From NCBI GenBank assembly GCA_964059195.1, contig CAXKWD010000008.1, positions 49,270,502 through 49,334,501 on the forward strand: a stretch of DNA of 64,000 nt. Direction: 5' to 3'. Position 1 is the stretch's first letter; each line of letters opens with the position of its first letter. Origin of the DNA: Ectobius pallidus. Its lineage: Eukaryota; Arthropoda; Insecta; Blattodea; Ectobiidae. The position numbers were made by a program, and so were the translations under genes. Shown here in pieces: positions 54,717 to 64,000 of this stretch. The notes under the pieces are model-generated. The model was given only the letters and a program-made list of their open reading frames with translations, was not told the DNA's origin and did no database searches.

Positions 54717-55379
54717 TCTAGTTTGATAAGCATATGTGAAAGAATAGTGTTATTTGTCAAATCTAAAATGTATTCCAACTTGAAATTCTTAAAATAGGCC
54801 TATGTCAACATTTCACAAAATTCAGTGGAAAACAACTCCACTAATTATTTCACAGTAATGTACCTTCTGTATATAACAGTATGCATGTAGTACTAAATTT
54901 CAACTAGATCAATGAAGTAAACAAATATCTGACTGCATTGTATCAAAGCCCTCAATGATAAAAAATGCGGCATTATTTCTCAACTTTTTGTTGACAGATA
55001 AATATGATATGATAAATTCAAGTAATTTTTCAAGGGAAGGAATGGTTTGTTTGGATTTTTATTGTTCGCGATATTTCCAGGGTTAAATTATTAATATTTT
55101 ACAGCTCGTGCCTGCGCCCTCGCCCACCATTATTAATTGACTCCAGGATTTTTAAGAAATTTACACTGGCAGTTTATTAAAATGTTTGTGGTTCAGAGGT
55201 ATGAAAATTCTAAGTAAAAATAAAATTAGAATTTTTGTTCATAGTGTTCATTTCACTTAGGCCTTAAATAGTAAAGAAACTATTTTCCTAATTTTGTACT
55301 ATTCGTGAAAGTTTTGCTGATTGGTTGGCCTCGAGCCAATCAAAATGCTTCGAATTGTCGGAGAACGAAGATTACATTA
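54717..55379. other. Unassigned AT-rich DNA
   Basis: No feature could be supported in this stretch. Confidence 0.4.
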
Positions 55380-55765
55380 TAATAGATGTGACTGTTAATT
55401 ACTTGTTATTTCAGTACCGTTCAACCGATTTGGTCCAAATTCAGTAGGCTTCTTTCCATGTAAATCATAAATGCGTATACCAAGTTTCATGTAACTCCGA
55501 TAAAGCGTATTTGAGTTATCACACCTTTTTGATATATTTCCATTAAAATAGGAACTAAATTGGGCATTATTCCGATACTGGTCAACTGATTTGGTCCAAT
55601 AGGGTTCTTCCCATGGACGTTATAAATGCGTATATCAAGTTTCATAAAAATCCAATAAAGGTTATTTGATTTATGGCATTTACAGACACAGGGAGAGACG
55701 GACACACAGACAAATTGACAGACATTTTCCTTCCCACACACAATCTCATAAAGTACCATTCTAGC
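55380..55765. repeat. Dispersed-repeat type segment with two ~110-bp direct copies
   Basis: Two copies carry ACYGATTTGGTCCAA, TAAATGCGTATAYCAAGTTT and YCCRATAAAG (about 55423-55530 and 55575-55680). They are followed by a CAGACACAGGGAGAGACGG run with CACACAGACAAA. Such segments ending in CAGACA repeats are common middle-repetitive DNA in arthropods. No ORF is meaningful here. Confidence 0.55.
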
Positions 55766-56832
55766 ACTTAATAATCTTGAGAGGGACACACATGTTGAAT
55801 CTCAAGCAAAATAACTTTCCCTAACATTCTTAGCAATTTTCATCCTCAAATCATCAGTCAATCCAGAAGTCCTCAGAATCGTATACTTTGCTTACTTTCA
55901 CTCCCTTTTGTTGTATGAAATAATGTATTGAGGCACTGCCTTCTATATTTCTTACAAGCCATGCTGCTTGAAATCTGGCAACACAGGATGTAGTCCTATC
56001 TGTGGCGGTCTGTGGGAAGCATTTGAATACGTTTTTATTGCAGATAATTTTTTTCATCACAAATACTGACTTTATTTAGGCCAAATCAATAGGCCTATAT
56101 TACATAGCCTATACTTGTGATGTGCATAATAACGTAACGCGCGGTGACTCCCACATATATGAAGGAATTCGTAGTTTTCAATGTTTCCTTATTGTACGTT
56201 ATGATGTCGCGTTTTTTCTTATTTTATTGGTAATAACCTCACTTATCCTGTTAGGCCTACGAGCTCTGTCATTTGACTTACAACAGAGCCATCGTTTATT
56301 AAGCTGCTACACTTCTCTGGGTCATTTTTTCCCACCATTGAGCTAGTTGTCCCAGATTTAATATAACCTAGAACACTGATATCTCTCTTCTTATCTCTTG
56401 CACTTTGTGGAAGACTACGCCCATGACTGTCACTGAAAAGAATAAAGTTGCCTGATTCCTTGGGAACACTCAGCTTTTCGTTATTTACTGTCTAAAAGTC
56501 ATTCATTCGTTCATCCTTGGCTCCGGTGGTGAACTGTGTTGATTCGCCAGCACTTCTGGGGTTAAGGTTTGAATCCCGTTCATTACCTTCACCAAACTGT
56601 AGAAAAACGCTGAATCGATTTTCAAGTAGTAATATTGGGAGGATAGGAGATTGCATATACTAAGATTTGGCGTTTGCCACATTGAGATGAATTAGACCTA
56701 CTGTGAGCACCTTTATAAAAGTTCATACCAGTAAAAGTGACTATATTTCTCTTCAATTATTCTTTAATACCAGCCAATTCTTCCTGAAGGACACTAATAT
56801 CATACCGTACCTCTCACTTGTATTCGTTTGTA

Positions 56833-56863
<31 letters not shown>

Positions 56864-57915
56864 GTAATAATAATTTATTCATCCATTGATCAGCTGATGA
56901 ACCCGAAATTCTTCTACGAAAAACTGTTTTCTCGTGCTCAATTAGAGGTGACGGTGTATATAAATCTCTCATTATGCACACGGCTTTTACCTTGTCTGTG
57001 CTCTCCAGTTGCTCTTCAGGTGTGTCCAGGTGTTCTCTAATTCATAGGCGATGACTGGGATTATTTTTAGCTGAAATATGCTTAATTTACGATGATTCTG
57101 ATGGAGTCCATTGCTTTATTACGGCGTGTTGATAGCCGACGATTGGACTACCGATGCGATGTAGCCAAATTTAACAGCATGGCTTGTAAGAAATATAGAA
57201 GGCAGTGATTGAGGGAAATTGAGTTGTAGTACCACAATATTAAAATTGCAGAAAAGTTATCAGGATAATGCTATATAAATGTGCCGGTACCCAGAAACAA
57301 TAGATCCAGACCATATTTCAAGCAATTGAGGATAAGTTAATGACACTGCCAGGTGTTTACACATATGAGGTGCTTATATAAATCAATAATGATCTCACCT
57401 CCTTCCAACCAAAGGAACCCTTTTACCTGAATGAAGTTTTGTCCTTAAGACGCTCTCTAGAATCTGGAGAAGCTGAATGACTTCCTCCTACTCGAGCAGA
57501 GTCGACACAATGTGTTGCAGAGACTCCTTGGCTCCAATGGAAGATGCAGGCTGCCCCACCCTGGGTGATACTTAATATTTAAAGAGCCCACCCCAGAGGA
57601 AGACAAAGAAAAGGACAAAAGGATGGGAGGAACGGTCGATCTGAAGCTTGCTGGTCCATGTTAGTGTGAATCTGCATGCTTCGATAAATGCCAAGACAGT
57701 GGAAGATAAAATTGTAACTCACTTAATTTATAAAACAGGCCTTGAAAATCATCAATTGATAAAACTCTAAATAATAATAATAATGATTCGGTTTTTAAAA
57801 TAAAAAAGTTTACACTATATATTTATTCTATTAATTAAGTGGAGGGAAAGGAAATAGACATTAAATCCATGTCTGGGATATTAATACAAGTAAGAATCAG
57901 CTTGAAAAATTTTAT
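55766..57915. other. Mostly unassigned DNA; inverted 33-mer and an AAT run
   Basis: A 33-bp word beginning CAGCATGGCTTGTAAGAAAT occurs on the plus strand at about 57176-57208 and reversed at about 55943-55975, with weaker homology extending to 70-80 bp. On each strand it can encode AWLVRNIEGS. An AAT run (56838-56872) is followed by TTTATTCATCCATTGATCA, the same tail word as at 44.3 kb. No gene is recognised. Confidence 0.4.
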
Positions 57916-57985
57916 GTCATAACCGGGATTTCAACACGGATCTTCGGCTTAACGCGCCGATGCTCTACCATTGAGCTACCATGAC
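57916..57985 (-). tRNA. tRNA-like cloverleaf, probably a pseudo-tRNA or SINE head
   Basis: The 70 nt fold as a cloverleaf: acceptor GTCATGG with TTATGAC (two G-T pairs), D arm GCTC/GAGC with loop AATGGTA, anticodon arm TCGGC/GCCGA with loop GCGTTAA, and T arm CCGTG/CCCGG (one mismatch) with loop TTGAAAT. The anticodon would be GTT (Asn), but position 33 is C instead of the nearly invariant T. The T loop lacks the usual TTCRA. A functional Asn tRNA is therefore unlikely. Confidence 0.45.
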
Positions 57986-59083
57986 AACATGCCAGTACAT
58001 CAAATTCCTCAACTGATTCAGAAGACAAGGCAGACCGTACCTACAAATGTAGGACGCCATTGGATGTGTGTTCTCAATTGCAATGCACTTGCAATTGAGG
58101 ACGTTGTAAAATTGACATCTGAATTCACTGGTATATGTACCAGAAGTATCTGGAAAGTGCGTAGTGAATACAGAGACTCTGGTGTAGGGAAAACTCCCCC
58201 AAGAAAGGCTGAAAAGCTGCATAGTGTTTTAGATAACATTGATGACTTTGTGAAAAGTCCTATTCGAGCTAAAGTTCATCAATTCTTTTTTGATAACATA
58301 CCTCCAACTGTGGATTAACTTCTTTGTGCTGTCAATGAGGACTCCGACCTACCTAATTTTAAAAGAACAACAACTTATAAGTTATTGTTGGACATTGGAA
58401 TGAAATATGTGAAAAGAAGTGAGGTTAATGTTATAGTAGATCGTAATGATATTGTACTTTGGAGAAGACAATATCTTAGAGCTGTACGGCAATACCGAGC
58501 AGAGGGTCGAAAGTTTTATTACTTAGGCGAGACATGGGTAAATGCAGGACACACCACCCCTAAAAATTGGCATGACACTACTGTTGAATCAAAGGAAAAA
58601 GGTTTTAGGGCAGGATTAAGTCAAGGTTTAAAAAATCCTATGGGTAAGGGGAAACGCCTAATAGTTACGCATATAGGTAGTGAAACAGGCTTCGTAGATG
58701 GGGGCTTGCTCATTTTTGAGTCAAAGAAAACAGGTGAGTACCACGAAGACATGAATGGAGACGTATTCCGTAACTGGTTTGCTAATGTTTTGCCGAAACT
58801 TGAACCCAACAGTTTAATAGTTATCGACAATGTATCATACCACAGTGTGAAACTCTATCGGCGTCCAAATACTTCTTGGCGTAAACAAGATATTGTGGAA
58901 TGCCTACAAGAAAAGAATGTAACATTTAATGATAAAAGTGTTAAGGCAGAGTTAGTGATCTTAGCACAGGAATTCGCGGACAAAGATGAAAATAAATATG
59001 TGGTTGATGATATGGCAAATAAAGCGGGCCATCAAGTACTGAGGTTGCCCCCTTATCATAGCAATTTGAATCCAATTGAACTG
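57971..59083 (+). pseudogene. Tc1/mariner-type transposase, long D-to-E spacing
   Basis: One frame carries the N-terminal helical region (ICTRSIWKVRSEYRDSGVGK), is interrupted by a TAA at 58316-58318, and continues in frame to 59083. The core reads KFYYLGETWVNAGHTT, where the first catalytic Asp (YLDETW in relatives) is Gly. Then come KGKRLIVTHIGSETGFVDGG, VIDNVSYHSVK (second Asp), GHQVLRLPPYHSNLNPIEL (Glu). About 83 residues separate the second and third catalytic residues, far above the usual 34-39; this recalls the reported DD82E lineage. It is truncated right after NPIEL, where the next transposase begins on the other strand. Confidence 0.85.
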
Positions 59084-59087
59084 GACG

Positions 59088-60110
59088 ACAGCGCTGCAGA
59101 AAAGATTCTCGCACCCTATGAAAGATTACAGGTGTATTACGATTAAATTCACACCTTGTGATTATGCGGGCGACTAATTCCATACACTAAAGTGTTTCAT
59201 ACACTACAGCCTTCAGATGCCCCCATAAAAAGAAATCTAGAGGATTGAGTTCTGGAGAACGTGCTGGCCATTCAGTGGTCTGACTTCCTCTTCCAATCCA
59301 ACGGTGAGGGAAAACATGGTCCAAATGGTTCAGGCTGAAATGGGGTGGAGCTCCATCGTGTTGAAACCACATTTATCGCCGAATATGAAGCGGAACTTTT
59401 TCCATGAGGTCAGGCAGCATGTCTTGTAGGAATACCTTATACACATGGCCACTCAATCGTTGCGGAAGGAGGTATGGACCAATTATGTGATTAGATATTA
59501 TGCCAGCCCATACAATGATGGAAAACCTCTCTTGATGACTTGCCTCCATGGTGGCATGAGGATTTTCGTAATCCCAGACATGACTGTTCCTTGAATTTAA
59601 AACCAGTCCATCTCTACTAAAATTAGCCTCGTCAGTGAACAACACAAGAAAATAAATCTGTTTGTTGTTGCACTGCCCAATTACAGAATTGTATACGAGG
59701 ACCAAAATCATTAGGACCTAAACCATGTACCTTTTGAAGGTGAAAGGGATGGAGCTGACCTTCATGTAGTACTTCCCATACACTGATGTGGTTCACACCC
59801 ATTGCACTTGCGATAGCACGGGTGCTACTAGAAGGTTCCTCTTCAATTTGATTTAGGACACGGTCTTCAAATTGTGGTGTACGGCGAGTTTGTCTTCTGC
59901 CGCAGTCTGCCTTGTTTACTTTAAAAGTTCCAGAATCCCGCAAACGCAAATCAACAGACAGAAAAGTTGAATGGTGTGGATGTTGTCTATTCGGAAATCT
60001 CTCTCTGTAGAGCTCAGCTGCTATTAAAGAATTACCTCTTGCTTCTCCATAACCTCTTCTCCAAGTTCAGCAAAAGTGTAACCATTCTCCATTTTCTTTT
60101 CTTTAGGCCT
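59088..60110 (-). pseudogene. Mariner-type transposase, spacing about DD39D
   Basis: 59949-59632 holds the paired helix-turn-helix (RRTPQFEDRVLNQIEEEPSS, STRAIASAMGVNHISVW). After a frameshift near 59650 come FTDEANFSRDG (first Asp), SFQ-type FQHDGAPPHFS (second Asp) and RSPELNPLDFFLWG (third Asp), with 39 residues between the last two. A stop splits the frame at 59373. The C-terminus continues past 59183 as ELVARIITRCEFNRNTPVIF and HRVRESFLQRC, ending at about 59088. It meets the plus-strand transposase tail to tail. Confidence 0.85.
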
Positions 60111-60594
60111 AAATTAAATTCGAGATTTTGTACGTAGTACAAGTAAAACCTTACTATTTACTTATTCTGTACACAGAATTATCAACTATGAAAAAATGAT
60201 GATCGATATCTTGCAACACTGAGGGAAAAAAAGACAAACGAAACATTTTTGTTAGGTCTGGAATTAGGAATAAAAACATAATGCAGTGGCGGGCAATCAT
60301 GTGATTAGTCAGTAAATTTTGCAGATTATGAAAATTCTAAATTATGATATAGCTGTTGATTAATTATTAAGAATCAGGTTTTTATCGATCACTAAGAAGG
60401 CATGAAGTCAATTTAATGAAAATTTTAACCCTATTTCGCTCCATTATTGACTTATGAGCACCCAATTTTAAGTAACTTTAATGCCCTGTAGCATACACAT
60501 TTTACGTCATAGAGCAAAAATGCCCTAATAAAAGTTGCTTGTCTATGTCCCCTCTATACACAGGTAAAATATTTCGGTGTTATTCATTAACTCC

Positions 60595-60597
<3 letters not shown>
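60111..60597. other. Unassigned AT-rich DNA
   Basis: Nothing is recognised here beyond a TAGGCCTA word at 60104-60111 at its left edge. Confidence 0.4.
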
Positions 60598-60662
<65 letters not shown>

Positions 60663-60686
60663 ATTATTATTATTATATTAATAAAC

Positions 60687-60738
<52 letters not shown>

Positions 60739-60740
60739 AT
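60598..60740. repeat. TA and TTA microsatellites
   Basis: A TA run of about 60 bp (60598-60658) is followed by TTA runs to about 60737. The ORF that covers it is low-complexity and not a gene. Confidence 0.9.
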
Positions 60741-60744
60741 TATA

Positions 60745-61399
60745 ATATAATTATAATAATAATTATTATTTGTAGGCTAGTGTGCCTAACAGAATTTGCA
60801 ATAGAATTTTCGGAGGACCACTGGGAAAACCCAGAAAATATATATGCTTAGAAGTGCAGGAATATTGAAGGAAGCAGGAATAATGGAGAGAGAGTATTGT
60901 TGCTTTATTCTTCTTTTCTTGTAGATTACTGCTTCTCTTCTTACCTGGAGTTGTATTTGTTATAGATCAGTATTGAATAGCACTTTGCTATTTGCACAAA
61001 GTAGATTTCAGGAACAACTGGAGTTCGCTAGAAAATACTAAATACTAAATGTAAAGTTCTTTATTTTGATCCCAAATGGTTACAAAGTCTTTGGAATAAT
61101 TGAGCTGTACTGGCTCAAAATACTACTGCAGTATGCTCTATCTGTCAGTAGGGAAAAGAGAAGCTGCAATTGCTTGCCAAAACTTCTTAACTTTATAAAA
61201 GCTGAATTACCTTTGCAAAAACCACTAGTTTGCTAGACCAGTCTTTGGTCTTTGTGAAATATTATAGTTTATTCAAAACTACTACGGCAGCATATTTGGC
61301 TAGCACGTAGAGGAAAAGAGGAGCTGCAAGGATGCCAAAACTCCTTACATTTATATGAGCAGATTTACTTTATAGTAATGTAAAGATGCTAAGCCTTAC
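60745..61399. repeat. Segment with an imperfect ~160-bp direct duplication
   Basis: Two diverged copies (about 61105-61215 and 61262-61375) share AAAATACTACTGCAGYAT / AAAACTACTACGGCAGCAT, then GAAAAGAGAAGCTGCAA / GAAAAGAGGAGCTGCAA, and GCCAAAACTYCTTA. No gene is seen. It may belong to the LTR of the BEL/Pao element to the right. Confidence 0.45.
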
Positions 61400-62431
61400 T
61401 TGGCTTTGAGAGTTAATACATGGTTTAGATTGATTTACTTAACTTGTATTGCGATTACATCTGATGAGAATGTGACTGCATTTAGCCGGACTGTAGTTAA
61501 GGGGTGTACAGTTATTGAAGCTGAAGTTCTATGGTGCTGTAGTCCATCCCAAATGGTGGCCAGTAGCGAGTCCTTCCCTGGCTACAAGCTACGCTCCACG
61601 AAGTTCTAGTGATGTCCTAGAATCCACCTCCTGGTAGATTAAGTAGTGGCTGCTAATGCTGGTTCCATGCGTAGTTGTATGTAGAAACTGTACAATAATA
61701 TATTCAGACTTGTGGTCTGTTGCTAAATTGGGGCTGTGCCCTTACGAAGCGACAATCGGTGAGAGAGTGAGTAAAGTCTAACGGCCAAAATGCGTTCACA
61801 TAATCATCTTACAAAGAGTCAGGTTCTAGAATCCTATGGAAGGCTCTTCTTGAAGTTTCCAGTAGCTTCCATCCAGAATAAGAGTACATTTAAAGATAAT
61901 AGCATGCTGTAATTATTCTGTAACATAAAGAATCTGCATATAAACATTTGCATTATAATTGTAATGTATAATTACAGAGAAATTTAATAATTTTAATGTG
62001 GTAAATAATCGATCTATTCATAAAGCTGCTTCTACAACCAAGTGCAATAATCGATATGACGCTTCTAAGTGAGCTAATGTATTCTGGCTGTAGCGCCAAG
62101 TAAATGTTAATGAGCTGTCACTCGAGTTATCGATATTAGTTCGATGTCGGCAATGTAGCTTTCTGTTGCTAATTAACATTAATTATTTAATCTAATGATA
62201 ATAGCTAATAGTGACAGGAATGAATATGTAAAACTATTCCTTATTTTATTACAATACAGAGTATAATGGATATTTTCTTTGTCTAAGTGTAGATAAATAG
62301 ATACAAGCGTGCCAAGAATTCTGTTTGCTGATAATTGGCATCAGTGCCATCTAGTGACTTGTATGAATACTTCATTACTAGTATTTGCTATAAAAGTATA
62401 ATAAATGGGCTCTAAGCTCCACGAGCTTACA
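61400..62431 (-). other. Possible 3' LTR of the BEL/Pao element
   Basis: It directly follows the integrase stop (62466) on the minus strand. A candidate LTR start is TGTAAGCTCGTGGAGCTTA at 62431, which includes the hairpin TAAGCTC-CAC-GAGCTTA. The right-hand LTR is outside the window, so this cannot be tested here. No gene is seen. Confidence 0.3.
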
Positions 62432-62463
62432 TACTGGGGGGGGCCCAAGAAAAGAGAAAAAAT

Positions 62464-64000
62464 TTACTGAGCAGGCAGTGGACACAGCTTAGATATAGGC
62501 CTTTTTAGAATTGAATTAGCAGTTTTGACTGTTGCTACTCTAACTTTACCATCTGGCCCAGGATGAAATTCTAGAATCCTAGCCAGTGTCCAATTCATAG
62601 GAGGAACATTGTCTACCATTAATATAACTAATTGATTATTTTTCAGATTTTGGGTTTCTGTGTTCCACTTCTGTCTTTGCTGTAAATGTTCAAGTATTCT
62701 TTGACCCATCTGGTCCAAATGCATTGAAACTGTTGCTCTAACAACTGATATCGTGACAGCCTGGATAGGTTTATAGACTGTAAATCTGGGTGAGGGATAG
62801 AATTCAAAGGAGCACCAATGAGGAAGTGACCTGGGGTCAATGCCATGTAGTCTTGCGAGTCGCTGCTCATCGGCGTCAGTGGTCTGCTGTTGATGATGGC
62901 TTCTATTCTGCATAGAAGGGTGCTGGCTTCTTCATAGCTGTAGATAGCATCTTTCATCACCTTGTATAGAATAGTTTTCATGCTGCGGTTAGATCTTTCT
63001 ACCAGTCCTGCCATATGGCTTGCCTTTGGTGGCAGAAAATGGAATTGTATATTTAAATTTGCTGTAAAGTTCATGATATCTGTGTTAGCTTGCTCTGTCT
63101 GGAATTGCTCCTAGAGTTCACTCAGCTCTCGTGAGGCTCCTACAAAATTCCTACCGTTATCTAGGTATAAGTGAGAAGGTAGTCCCTTTCTAGATACAAA
63201 TCTTTGTAAAGATGCAATGAATGCTGCTGAAGTGGCTGCTGTTACCAATTCAATATGCACTGCTTTGGTACATAGACATATGTGCATAGATATATAAGCT
63301 TTGTATACTGTTTTGCCTCTACCATGATCCTTTAAAGAGATAGGACCTACAAAATCTATGACTGTGGTGTCGAAAGCTCGGTTGGGAGTAACTCTGGCTT
63401 GGGGCAAAGTTCCCATGATTTGCTGTGCTTTAACAGGGCTGTGTCTAAAGCAAGTAAGACATCCTTTTAATGCTGATTTTACAGTTTGAACTACATGAAT
63501 GGGCCAATACTGCTGCCTTAGTGTGTACAGTATGCCTTGAGGGCCTTCATGTAAGTTTTTTAGATGTGTGTCTCTGACAATGTTATATGGTGCTTGGCTG
63601 GAAATATGATTGGATGTTTAGCATTGTAGTCTAGATCAGTATGGTGCAGTCTTCCAACAACTCTAAGTATGCTATCTTTATCTAGATAAGGATGCAATTG
63701 CAGTAGTGAACTGCTTCTAGAAACACAATTATTCTTTCTAATATGAGCTATGTCTTCTGAGAAGGCTTCTTTCTGAGTAGCATGTATGATAACATCATGA
63801 GCTTTCTTCAGCTCTTGCAAGCTGATAGGGCCAACAAATCTTTCAGACTTGTGTAGACAGTTGTGTTTGAATCTGAGAATGTAAGCTGTATTCCTGATTA
63901 GCTTTCTAAAGGAGGAATATCTATGCAAGTATTTATTGTGTGTACTTATAGTTATAAAGGCTTTTGCTGTCTTCTTGGTTTCTGGTATTTCTTCTGTCTG
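62464..64000 (-). pseudogene. BEL/Pao pol 3' end: integrase and DUF5641-like tail
   Basis: 63928-63560 carries the zinc-binding lead-in (LLQLHPYLDKDSILRVVGRL, NAKHPIIFPAKHHITL). 63416-63111 has the integrase core: TTVIDFVGPISLKD (Asp), CTKAVHIELV and LYLDNGRNFVGA (Asp). 63074-62643 has the Glu in AGLVERSNRSMKTILYKVM and NSRPLTPMSSD, HFLIGAPL. After a frameshift near 62650, TETQNLKNNQLVILMVDNVP and RPISKLCPLP form the C-terminal DUF5641-like domain, ending at 62464. All three catalytic acids are kept, but three frame breaks exist. RT lies beyond the right edge. Confidence 0.85.

Noticed and set aside
58941..59087. Lower part of a minus-strand ORF under the plus-strand transposase
   Set aside because: Only the part above about 59088 matches the mariner C-terminus; below that it is an antisense shadow.
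60539..60745. ORF of Ile/Tyr repeats
   Set aside because: Translation of TA and TTA microsatellites.

Overview
This is AT-rich eukaryotic DNA of insect type. Non-LTR (LINE), Penelope, Ty3/Gypsy, BEL/Pao, MULE, pogo and Tc1/mariner sequences are packed together, almost all broken by frameshifts and stops, with spliceosomal-type signals and no operon-like gene order. The mix of LINEs resembling craniofacial-development-protein-2, several Tc1/mariner lineages, tRNA-like SINE heads and Penelope fragments fits a large arthropod genome such as a cockroach or another hemimetabolous insect. The species cannot be fixed from the sequence alone. No intact host gene is visible; the window looks like intergenic or intronic DNA built from nested transposons.

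Layout. 1-7.2 kb: a LINE (719-2573) lies between two inverted fragments of one mariner-type transposase. It is followed by two LINEs with related 5' leaders, one apparently inserted in the other (2948-4987 in 4988-6835). 7.26-7.74 kb: a pogo-type MITE with TA duplications. 8.1-22.3 kb: two 1-kb direct repeats with TG...CA ends enclose a minus-strand Gypsy element (gag 20.46 kb to the pol stop at 14.01 kb). It was later hit by a LINE (14.9-16.7 kb) and by a separate DNA transposon with an intron-containing gene (9.61-12.54 kb). 22.36-22.47 kb: a possible host exon. 22.7-24.3 kb: Penelope fragments in direct and inverted orientation. 25.2-26.0 kb: a LINE RT tail. 27.0-27.7 kb: a CpG-rich, promoter-like island with a splice donor and a YY1-like site. 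28.1-29.0 kb: a decaying array with a unit of about 117 bp. 29.7-33.7 kb: a dead plus-strand Gypsy of the same lineage, cut by a LINE (33.7-35.0 kb).

35.118-39.970 kb is one MULE transposon with near-identical inverted ends and an exact 9-bp target duplication, carrying a broken transposase and a nested LINE. 40.9-43.6 kb holds LINE pieces. 44.7-54.2 kb is the most structured part. A pogo-like element was split by a foldback-like element (46.428-53.693 kb) with inverted ends of about 0.55 kb made of a repeated module. Inside are a small ORF of unknown function and a degenerate C2H2 zinc-finger gene. Its right arm was split by a LINE, which contains a Tc1/mariner fragment, which contains a SINE. 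Several of these boundaries keep recognisable target-site duplications.

54.6-64 kb: tRNA-like SINE heads, two Tc1/mariner transposases fused tail to tail near 59.085 kb, long AT microsatellites, and the integrase end of a BEL/Pao element running off the right edge. The genes do not form a pathway; they are competing selfish elements at different stages of decay. The best candidates for something undescribed are the foldback-like element at 46.4-53.7 kb, the TIR element with a spliced gene at 9.6-12.5 kb, and the strong dispersal of the palindrome TAGGCCTA.
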